DNA of 64,000 nucleotides from the NCBI GenBank assembly GCA_021234155.1, contig JAJEKV010000161.1:523316-587315 (forward strand), given 5' to 3'. This document shows positions 55,633 through 64,000 of this stretch, piece after piece. How positions within the stretch are numbered: position 1 is the stretch's first letter; the number at the start of each line of letters is the position of its first letter. The stretch comes from Isoetes taiwanensis. Taxonomy: Eukaryota; Streptophyta; Lycopodiopsida; Isoetales; Isoetaceae. Position numbers and translations under genes: made by a program. The notes below the pieces were generated by a model. It was not told the origin of the DNA, ran no database searches, and saw only the letters and a list, made by a program, of their open reading frames with translations.

Positions 55633-56164
55633 CAACCACTGGCTAGGTATTTTAATTACCTTAAGTCTTAATTACCCTAAGTCTAAGTTTTTTCCTATTG
55701 ACTGGTATTTTGTTCCTAGCTCCTTTAATTTTTGCATGGTTTATTTTTATGTTGTTGTTAATTACGCATCAGTACATTTGATGTTTGGTTAGCATGCTAT
55801 ATCTAGCATGATCATTATATCTTACGTGGTCTTCGTTGAATTTGATCCTCTTGCTCCTCTTGCTCTACTGGGGTTATGCATCGGTATTCTTGAAGTTTGG
55901 TTAGCACGCTATATCTAGCAGGATAATTGTATCTTGTCTGGTCTTTGTTCAATTTATTCTTGCAAGTATGTTGAGTTCACATTCCTAATATAACTTTTAA
56001 TTTACAAACCCCTTGAGTTAGTTGCTAGATATCACATCTGATTGGTCCTTTCTTTCAACTTGCATGAAATATACATTCGATATGTTCTTAGACTTTGTTG
56101 CTTTGTAATTTTTCATTGTTTCATTTGATGCCCTCTATCTATACTCTTGACTCCCTTGTCCTGT
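55633..56164. other. Spacer, no gene seen
   Basis: T-rich sequence with a duplicated block containing TGGTTAGCA.GCTATATCTAGCA (about 55786 and 55896). Confidence 0.5.
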
Positions 56165-56376
56165 TGGATAGACCTCAGGACTGACACCAGGAGGTCGAGT
56201 GTTCGAACCTCTTGGGGGTGACATTAAAAAGGGCGACGGCTCACGAGAGTTTCTCGTGTATGTAATTACTGGCTTAGAAGAGGTAGAGACTAGTCGTATA
56301 TCCTTCGGGGATGCCGCCTAGTGGTACGACATTAAACAATGCTTCTTCTTCTTCTTCTTCTTCTTCTTCTTCTTTT
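56165..56376 (+). mobile_element. tRNA-derived SINE with (CTT)n tail
   Basis: A B-box-like GTGTTCGAACCTC lies at 56199-56211 in a tRNA-like context (GGATAGACCTCAGGACTG..GGAGGTCG). The 3' body ends with a nested hairpin: GTCGTA pairs with TACGAC, with ATCC/GGAT inside, followed by ATTAAACAATG and a (CTT)11 tail to 56375. The A box is not clear, so the 5' end may be incomplete. SINEs are transcribed by RNA polymerase III and copied by a LINE reverse transcriptase that recognises the shared 3' end. Confidence 0.75.
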
Positions 56377-57491
56377 GTTGGGTTTGGAAATTTGGTTGTG
56401 CACCCGGGGTTATTCTTATTGTGGAGGACATAGTTAGTATTCTTCCTTGCTATGCTCTTTCTCTTGTCTTTTTTGCATCTTTTCTCCATCATGTATTTCT
56501 TCAATCCTTTAAGATTTGATTGTACATTTTGCTCTATTAGCCACAGTCTCATTTGCTCTACTCTACTCCCTTCATACCGTCAAATCACAAACCACATTGA
56601 ACGAGCCACATTGATCTTTATTTGTTGTTTCTTTTTGTTGTATTGGTTTTTTGGTTGCCCACACCTTCTTCTAGTTTTTTGTTTTCTTATTTCAGTCCTT
56701 TTTTGTCCATTGGCTCATTAGTTCGATTTTGTAGATTTTAACCTATGTATGTAGGTTGAGAGAGGATGTTTTTGTTGTCTGGTATCTTCCATGATTTAGG
56801 TTGCTTTTAGAGCATTGAAATCATGCTTTCTTTTGCTTTCTTTTTAACTCCTTACTTCATGGAATTTTTCTTCTATATTCTGACATCTTATTCCCATGGA
56901 AATGTACTTGTTCACACATAGAAATATTTATTGTCCATGCATATATCATTATTCAATGCATGCATACATCATTACTCTTTGCAATGTCTTTCCTTGCTAT
57001 TGTTCTCTATTCTTTAGGTTCGCCAGAATTATTCGGCCCAGTTGAGATGGAATCTTTTCTTCTAATATTTCAACTACGTCATTTATCCAGGCCTATATGT
57101 GACGTTTCCTTATCGCATTTTTACATAGCTTTAGCCCCATTAGACTCTATTATCCCCCTTCACTTACCAAGCCCATCTACTCCAGCATTTTTAGACAAAG
57201 GTTTTGCATATTTTTTGTCTTTGCCTTTCTTATTTTAAAACGTTTATACACCGACCACATAATTTTTTGGGTCTATTCTCATACTATGTATGCTTTCACT
57301 CCATTTATCTTGACGGCATCACAAGGATTTGCTTTTTAATATCTGTATTGTTTTTTTGGCTCGTATTCAGCTGTTTGAATTCTCTGCCAATATCTGTGTG
57401 CGTTCGATCATTAGATCATTGGTTCTTTCAAGTGGGTCTTTTCATTATTTAGATAGCTCTCTACCCACGAACCATCTCTCTCTCCCTCTCC
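56377..57491. other. Pyrimidine-rich stretch between two SINE copies
   Basis: Same kind of T/C-dominated plus strand as 20409-24100, with only F/L/S-rich compositional frames. No gene supported. Confidence 0.5.
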
Positions 57492-57492
57492 C

Positions 57493-57587
57493 AATTACTG
57501 GCTTAGAAGAGGTACAGACCCGTCGTATATCCCTCGGGGATGCCGCCTAGTAGTACGGCGTTAAAAAATGCTTCTTCTTCTTCTTCT
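57493..57587 (+). mobile_element. SINE copy 2, 5'-truncated
   Basis: Starts AATTACTGGCTTAGAAGAGG and contains the same hairpin, with CGTCGTA pairing to TACGGCG through one G-U pair, then GTTAAAAAATG and (CTT)n. A more diverged partial repeat (CGTATATGCCTAAGGGATACTGCCTA) follows at 57592-57617. Confidence 0.75.
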
Positions 57588-57918
57588 CCCCATCGTATAT
57601 GCCTAAGGGATACTGCCTAAAGGTTGGACATGGATAACAACCGGTTCTTTGCTACGACACCTGTAATACAGATTGCAACTAACTTCGTTTGTTTGCTTTC
57701 TATGGATGCAGGTAACAGCAAAGGCCTTGACCTTTGATGTATTTGGACAGCAGAAGTTGCCTTCTTAGAAGGGAGAATATTTGTTCCGTCTGTCTGAATG
57801 TCATTAGTTAGTTTTTTTTCTAAAGGAATACCTTACGGTCACATGCAAAACACTGTCTCACATTTATTTAGTTAAGATTTGGAATCATCGGGTTTAGCTT
57901 CTGCTAAGGTGTTCTACA
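57588..57918. other. Spacer, no gene seen
   Basis: Contains the diverged SINE piece at 57592-57617 and otherwise no recognised feature before the TC microsatellite. Confidence 0.4.
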
Positions 57919-57932
57919 TCTCTCTCTCTCTC
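57919..57932. repeat. (TC)7 microsatellite at the 5' junction of LINE-2 copy A
   Basis: Seven TC units, ending immediately before the first LINE base (57933). Confidence 0.85.
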
Positions 57933-58002
57933 AGAGGCAAGAGCTTCTGAAACTATTTGGTCCAATGATGTAGATAATCTGAGCAAAGAACTGGCAAACT
58001 TA

Positions 58003-59451
58003 GTGATGGACGCCGCTGCTAGCTGTTTTATCTCGCACAGAAAAGCAAAAGGTCTACCATGCAATAGTTGGTTTGATGCAGCATGCAAGGCAAAGCGGGC
58101 AGAGTATAAAAAAGCAAAGGGGGCATACAGACAAAAACTTAAGAAAGAATATGTAGCTCTGACCAAGTCAAAGAAGAAGAAATACAGCCTGCAAAGACAG
58201 AGAGACTTGATTGCAGATATGGTTGTCAACCCTAAGCAGTTTTGGAATAAATTGAAAACTAGAATGCATGAGGATACGTGCTTAGACCCGATGGCATTGA
58301 TAAATCAGGTACAAGAACTTTACCATATGCCTCACATCACTGAAACTAGTGCTATCGAGTACTTAAAAGAAGGCCAATTATGCTTTACTTTGGAAAATTT
58401 GGAAGAAGGGCTAAGTAACCTGGCTAATGGGAAAGCTGCTGATGCAACAGGTTTAATGGCAGAAATGTTCAAATGGGCAGGAAATTCAATTCATATGACC
58501 TTGCTGACCCTCTTCAATATGGTATTACAGGTGGGATTTCCATGTTCTTGGCAATTAAACAGGGCTGTCCCGCTTCATAAATCTGGAGATAAGAATGATG
58601 TAAAGAATTATAGGATGATTTTGGTTAGTAGCTTGTATGCTAAATTATTTGCAACCATGTTGAACTGCAAGATAAGCTCTTGGGCAGAGTCACATAATGT
58701 AAGAGCTGTGGGACAAGCGGGCTTTAGGCCTAAAAGATCCACAATAGACCATTTGGTCACTTTGCGCGCTATGATGGATAGTGTGAAGGGAAAGAAGAAA
58801 CCGCTATATGCATGCTTCGTCGATTATGCTAAGGCCTTTGATACAGTACCCCGACATAATTTATGGGAAAGAATGGAAACCTTGGGAGTACCAGTTGAGC
58901 TCAGGCAGGCAGTAAAAATCCTCTATGAGAAAGTGTTAATTCAGTTGTCTTCACCTTACCAGTGCATAGATATAGTGGAAAGTAATATAGGCGTTAAACA
59001 GGGATGCCCTCTGTCGCCTACTCTATTCGGTCTATTCATAGACCAGCTGGAGACATGGATGATGGATTTTGGTGGAGATGGGACCTCCTTATTTGGATAT
59101 ATGGTATTATTGCTCTTATATGCTGATGATGTTGTTCTTCTATCCCGCTCTATTGCAGGCATACAAAAGCACTTAGATGCATTGGCCCGTTTCTGTGAGG
59201 AGAAGGGGATGCGGGTAAATATGTCAAAAACTAAAATGATAGTCTTTGGGGCTAATAAGGTAGAACACCTTAAATTTTACTACAAAGGGGAGCAGTTGGA
59301 GATTGTAACTTCATACAAATATCTAGGGATACAGGTAGATAAAGGGCCGAGTTGGAATCTTGCGGTTGAGCATAGAGTTAATGGAGGGTTAAAAGCATTG
59401 TATGCGATGCAACGAGAAGTGGTAAAGCGTAAATATGGGACTTTGGCCTGA
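58003..59451 (+). pseudogene. LINE-2 copy A: reverse transcriptase frame
   Basis: 482 codons starting at a Met inside the element; the true frame runs in from the truncated 5' end (57933), so this Met is not a real start. Covers finger, palm and thumb of the reverse transcriptase, with all three palm aspartates (FVD, YADD) present. It stops at TGA 59449-59451 because of the one-base deletion upstream. Closest relatives in the window are copy C (61251 on) and copy D (minus). Confidence 0.88.
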
Positions 59452-59454
59452 AGC

Positions 59455-60354
59455 GTGCGCGCTTATTCCGCACATTGGTGCAACCCGGTGCTATTGTATG
59501 GGTGTGAAGTATGGGGCCCAGGACTAGCGGCAGATTCATGGAAAAAGATCGAGAAGGTGCAAAAGAAATTCCTGAGAACGGAACTTGGGGCTAAAGCCCA
59601 AACGCCTTATGATATGCTGCTTGTAGAATGCGGCATGATGCCACTAGAGGCTGAAGCCTTATGCAGAACTCTTACATACCTTTGCAAGGTGTTTTTTGAC
59701 ATGGCAGATGATAGCCTACCAAGGCGAGCCTTAGAGGAGACAAGGGGCAAGGGCTGGTTTGCAGATATTGTAGATTGGATGAGGAAATGGGGTATGGATA
59801 TTCATTGCTTGCAAGAGAATAGATCGAATATTGAAAAATGGATACATCAATGCCTCATTAGGCGCAATTGGAGAGTCCCGGAAACAAAGAAGGAATTTTA
59901 TAGACGATATATCAATCCCACGCTCCAAGAGGCTAAGTACCTCACGGAAGGGATATCGCAGAAAGCAAGGCATATGATAGGCAGGATGAGGCTCAGCTCC
60001 CATAGATTAGGAGTTGAAATCGGCCGTTGGAATGATATTCCCCATGAATTGAGGCTATGCAAGGCATGTGACACACAGGAAGTTGAAGATGAAGCGCATG
60101 TGATTTTGAGATGTCCATGTTACGCGGGGGCTCGTCATGAGCATGGTATCCTTTCAGACACGCTGTTAGAGTTTTTTGACCTACCTGGAAAACTCGTGGG
60201 AAAATATCTAAATGAAATATTAGTACAGAGAGAACAGTTGTTACATGGTAAGAACTGTGATATTCTGATTGATGAGAGTTGGGAGGGGTCTAATGCATTC
60301 TTGTCGGAAGATGCATTAGAAGATATGTTCTATAACGTTGAGTGTACCTATTGA
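59455..60354 (+). pseudogene. LINE-2 copy A: C-terminal region with zinc knuckle
   Basis: 299 codons in the frame after the shift. Begins with the conserved LLYGCEVWGPGLAA block, followed by KVQKKFLRTELGAK, a helical region and the CxxC...H....C knuckle (about residues 202-222). It ends FYNVECTY-stop, the same end as copy D (FYNVECTH). The TGA is at 60352-60354, one base before the 3' hairpin. Confidence 0.88.
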
Positions 60355-60385
60355 ACGTCTCATAGACCTGGTGGTCTGCAGACGT
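60355..60385 (+). promoter_or_regulatory. LINE-2 copy A 3' hairpin
   Basis: ACGTCT-CAT-AGACC-TGGT-GGTCT-GC-AGACGT, directly after the stop codon and followed by AATACAAACATTTCATTTCATTTC. Outer and inner stems are perfect. Confidence 0.8.
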
Positions 60386-60412
60386 GATAATACAAACATT
60401 TCATTTCATTTC

Positions 60413-61190
<778 letters not shown>

Positions 61191-61220
<30 letters not shown>
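61191..61220. repeat. (TC)15 microsatellite between LINE-2 copies B and C
   Basis: Thirty bases of pure TC between the tail of copy B and the first base of copy C. Confidence 0.95.
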
Positions 61221-61223
<3 letters not shown>

Positions 61224-64000
61224 ACCTTGACAAAGGAAAAAACGGTCACCATGAGTAGTCTATTGGCCGAGGTAGATATTGTTTTCTTCTTAGAAACAGG
61301 TGAGCATGAAGAATCGGGTCTGCCTGACATTAGAGGCTTTAAGTTAGTGCATTCAGTTTGGTCTTACAAAGGGTGGAGGCTTAAAGGTTATGGGGGCATT
61401 GCATGCTTTGTTAGGAATGAGTTTGCACATCTGGTTACAGTTTTGTATGCAAGGGCATCTCTCCAGACCATCTGGATTGTGGTGCCTGGGCAATTTGGTA
61501 ACGTATATATTGCTGGTTGCTACTTCCCACCTAGAGGTTCTCCGATATATAACTCGGGAGCATTGGACAGAGATGATCCATTTGCACAGCTGGAACAAGA
61601 TGTCCTTTCTTTTGAGGACACGGGTGATGTTTTACTGATGGGTGATTTTAATGGACGGACCTCACAAAGGCAAGCCGCTATAGTTAGCAGTGAAGGTGAG
61701 CCGGAATGGCTGGAAATGTTAGATGATACTGAATTGGCAGAAACTGGTTGGGGCAGGAATTCAGCGGATAAAATAAGGTGGCCCTCTCCTCAGGGGCATC
61801 ATGTACTCTCACTTTGTAGTGGTTTAAATATGGTGATTTACAATGGCACAAACAAGTATCCAGGCACAGGGGCACTTACATGTAGAGAAGCAAGTGTGGT
61901 AGACTATGTTATAGCAAAGCCCGAGTTTGCCCAACAAGTAATCAGTTTTGATATTGGAAAAGATAATATTGAGTCAGATCATGAGCCTTTGTTGCTCGCC
62001 ATTAGTATTGCAGGCATGCCTTCTTTGGACAGGGTGGTCCGGCCTTCTATTAAACCTATTTTGAGATATGACAAAGCTGAAAGGTATAAAGTTTGCTGTG
62101 ATGAGCTGTTCTCCAATTACGCATGGCCTAGTAGTGCGGAAGATCTTAGCAATGATCTCACTCAAATGGTGTTGGAGGCAGTAGATAAATGTTTTGTCTC
62201 GAACAGACAACGTCTTGGGCTACCATGTAATGGATGGTTCGATCAAGAGTGCAGGTTACAAAGGAAGAAGTTCCAAATGGCAAAAGGGGAAGCGAAAGCT
62301 AGAGCTAGAAAGGAATATATTGGAATGGTTAAGAGGAAGAAAAGGGCATATTTACACAGGAAACATGAACAGATGGTAAGGGAATTGGTTGCCTATCCCA
62401 AAAGATTTTGGAATAGACTGAAGCCGTCCCAAAAAATCAGCACCTCTATTGAGGCCAATACTCTGTTAAAACATGTCAAGCAATTATATTGGGTGGAGGG
62501 TACTGATACATCGATAGGCAATTTGTATGGAGGAGATTTGTGCTTCACTTCGGAAGACATTGTGGAAGGGTTACAGAAGATGTCTAATGGTAAGGCTGCT
62601 GATGCGGAGGGACTTATGGCTGAAATGTTCAAGTGGGCAGGAGACAATGTGGTAGAAGTTCTTGTGAAACTGTTTAATGTTGTGTTGCGAGAAGGCTTTC
62701 CACATTCCTGGCAAATTAACAGAGCTATCCCATTGCATAAGGCAGGTGAGGAATCAGACCCCAATAATTATCGTATGATTATGATCTGTAGTTTCTATGC
62801 AAAACTTTTTTCTATTATATTGAACACCAAAATTAATGTATGGGCCGAGTCACATAATGTGAGGGCAAAAGGGCAAGCAGGTTTCAGGGTGAAGAAGTCT
62901 ACAACGGACCATTTGGTCACAATGCGGGCAATGATGGACTCTGTGGTAGGGAAGAGGAATCCTCTTTACGCAGTATTTGTGGATTTTACGAAAGCATTTG
63001 ATATGGTAGGGAGAATACACTTGTGGGACAGGATGATAGCGTTGGGGGTTCCATCTGCATATAGACAGGCAGTGGCTAGGCTCTATGAGAAGGTCCTAAT
63101 TCGGCTCTCTCCCCCATACGACAGTGAGGAGTATGTGGAGAGTAATGTTGGGGTTAAGCAGGGTTGCCCGCTATCTCCCATGCTTTTTGGCCTTTTTATT
63201 GACCAGTTAGAAGAGTGGATTATAGAAAAGGGGGGAGATGGAACAACTCTGCATGGGTATGTGATAATGCTATTGCTATATGCTGACGATGTTGTGCTGC
63301 TATCTAGGAGTGTGGCGGGGTTACAGCGGCATCTAGATGTCCTAAGTAGCTTTTGTGAAGCAAAGGGCATGCAGGTAAATATGTCTAAAACCAAAGTGGT
63401 AGTCTTTGGGGCCAATAAAGTGGATCATGTGAAAGTGACGTATAGAGGGGAGCTGGTTGAGTTGGTAGAAAACTATAAATACCTTGGGCTAGTGGTTGAC
63501 AAAAGCCCAAATTGGAACCTGGCAGCTGAACAGAAGGCGGATGGCGGGCTTAAGGCCCTGTATGCTATGCAGCGCAGATGTAGGAAGGCAGACATATGGA
63601 ACTTTGATATGAAAAAACAGTTGTATGTTGCGTTAGTGCAATCGGTGGTATTGTATGGCTGTGAGGTTTGGGGGCCAGGACTTGCATTGGACAGATGGAA
63701 GAAAGTCGAGAAAATACAGAAAAGATTTCTTAGATCTGAATTGGGCACAAAAATGCAAACACCATATGATATGCTATTGGCGGAGTGTGACATGATTCCC
63801 TTGGAGGCAGAAGCACTTTGCAGGACTCTCCATTATGTATACAAGGTCCTCTTTATTATGCCAGATGACAGCTTTCCAAGGCGGGCCTTGGATGAGACGC
63901 GTGCAAAGGGATGGTTTGCGGATATAGAGCTCTGGTTGGCCAGGTGGGGGATGCATATAGATGACTTGGGGGGACATAAGGACGATATACGAGGGTGGGT
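61221..64000 (+). mobile_element. LINE-2 copy C, long open frame, runs off the window
   Basis: Begins at the end of the TC repeat with AACACCTTGACAAAGG. The sequence is a LINE-2 element truncated just inside the endonuclease and otherwise uninterrupted to the window end. See the coding frame entry for domains. Confidence 0.9.
61251..64000 (+). CDS. LINE-2 copy C ORF2: endonuclease-reverse transcriptase, partial at 3' end
   Basis: I read every codon from the ATG at 61251 to 64000: 916 codons without a stop. The frame is also open upstream to the TC repeat, so this Met may be internal. Endonuclease motifs are FLETGE (catalytic Glu about residue 15), LLMGDFNG (about 129-135), VVDYVIAK and ESDHEP (Asp-His 243-244). 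The N-terminal WN motif is missing because the copy is truncated there. RT motifs are NGKAADAEG, FVDFTKAFD (Asp 578), GVKQGCPLSP (634-643) and YADDVV (Tyr 677), then YKYLGLVVDKSPNW, LLYGCEVWGPGL-like and KIQKRFLRSELGTK. The zinc knuckle lies beyond the window. Copies A and D have stops at matching sites, so C is the best preserved. Confidence 0.9.
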   Translation, partial: MSSLLAEVDIVFFLETGEHEESGLPDIRGFKLVHSVWSYKGWRLKGYGGIACFVRNEFAHLVTVLYARASLQTIWIVVPGQFGNVYIAGCYFPPRGSPIYNSGALDRDDPFAQLEQDVLSFEDTGDVLLMGDFNGRTSQRQAAIVSSEGEPEWLEMLDDTELAETGWGRNSADKIRWPSPQGHHVLSLCSGLNMVIYNGTNKYPGTGALTCREASVVDYVIAKPEFAQQVISFDIGKDNIESDHEPLLLAISIAGMPSLDRVVRPSIKPILRYDKAERYKVCCDELFSNYAWPSSAEDLSNDLTQMVLEAVDKCFVSNRQRLGLPCNGWFDQECRLQRKKFQMAKGEAKARARKEYIGMVKRKKRAYLHRKHEQMVRELVAYPKRFWNRLKPSQKISTSIEANTLLKHVKQLYWVEGTDTSIGNLYGGDLCFTSEDIVEGLQKMSNGKAADAEGLMAEMFKWAGDNVVEVLVKLFNVVLREGFPHSWQINRAIPLHKAGEESDPNNYRMIMICSFYAKLFSIILNTKINVWAESHNVRAKGQAGFRVKKSTTDHLVTMRAMMDSVVGKRNPLYAVFVDFTKAFDMVGRIHLWDRMIALGVPSAYRQAVARLYEKVLIRLSPPYDSEEYVESNVGVKQGCPLSPMLFGLFIDQLEEWIIEKGGDGTTLHGYVIMLLLYADDVVLLSRSVAGLQRHLDVLSSFCEAKGMQVNMSKTKVVVFGANKVDHVKVTYRGELVELVENYKYLGLVVDKSPNWNLAAEQKADGGLKALYAMQRRCRKADIWNFDMKKQLYVALVQSVVLYGCEVWGPGLALDRWKKVEKIQKRFLRSELGTKMQTPYDMLLAECDMIPLEAEALCRTLHYVYKVLFIMPDDSFPRRALDETRAKGWFADIELWLARWGMHIDDLGGHKDDIRGW

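Noticed and set aside
56165-56240. Functional tRNA gene
   Set aside because: A B box is present but acceptor and anticodon arms do not pair and no clear A box exists; it is the head of a SINE.

Overview
The window looks like a repeat-dense stretch of a large land-plant nuclear genome. Plant-type signals are L1 retrotransposons with a DUF4283-like ORF1 and a zf-RVT-like ORF2 tail, a tRNA-derived SINE, hAT and Helitron ends, and a GRAS-domain fragment. One abundant LINE family instead carries an animal-like C-terminal zinc knuckle, so a fern, lycophyte or bryophyte is my inference rather than a flowering plant; the species cannot be fixed from this sequence. No complete, intact host gene was found. 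Gene-like remains are a two-exon gene with coding tandem repeats (15.2-16.4 kb), a GRAS C-terminal remnant (31.8-32.2 kb) and a possible DUF1764-like fragment (24.9 kb).

Layout. 1-8.3 kb: two L1 copies in opposite orientation; the minus copy, which lost its RT but kept an open endonuclease frame, begins with its poly(T) inside the ORF2 of the plus copy. 8.4-10.9 kb: a cluster of foldback elements. 13.0-16.5 kb: a 645-bp direct repeat and the two-exon gene. 18.0-20.4 kb: a double hairpin, an hAT element with an 8-bp target duplication (holding a LINE 3' end), and a Helitron 3' terminus. 20.4-24.1 kb: strongly pyrimidine-rich strand without convincing genes. 26.2-27.4 kb: a second hAT with a perfect 8-bp duplication. 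28.6-29.3 kb: hairpin-unit array, polypurine tract and LTR. 29.65-31.6 kb: a LINE relic with a (TTCTA)n tail, split by a foldback element. 34.0-36.4 kb: a satellite-like array with GC-rich inverted-repeat blocks; a third block lies inverted at 45.7-46.2 kb. 40.4-49.4 kb: several terminal-inverted-repeat elements and an L1 3' fragment with a 16-bp target duplication. 50.4-55.5 kb: L1 derivatives lacking ORF2, and a nearly intact LINE on the minus strand. 56.2-57.6 kb: tRNA-SINE copies with (CTT)n tails.

57.9-64 kb is the most striking region. Three LINEs of one family lie head to tail, separated by (TC)n microsatellites that touch both their 5' truncation points and 3' tails. The last has an uninterrupted frame of at least 916 codons running off the window. 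Members of this family carry a nested hairpin at or just after the stop codon, followed by a (TTTCA)n tail. This suggests a LINE lineage that inserts into TC microsatellites and whose reverse transcriptase may recognise the 3' hairpin.
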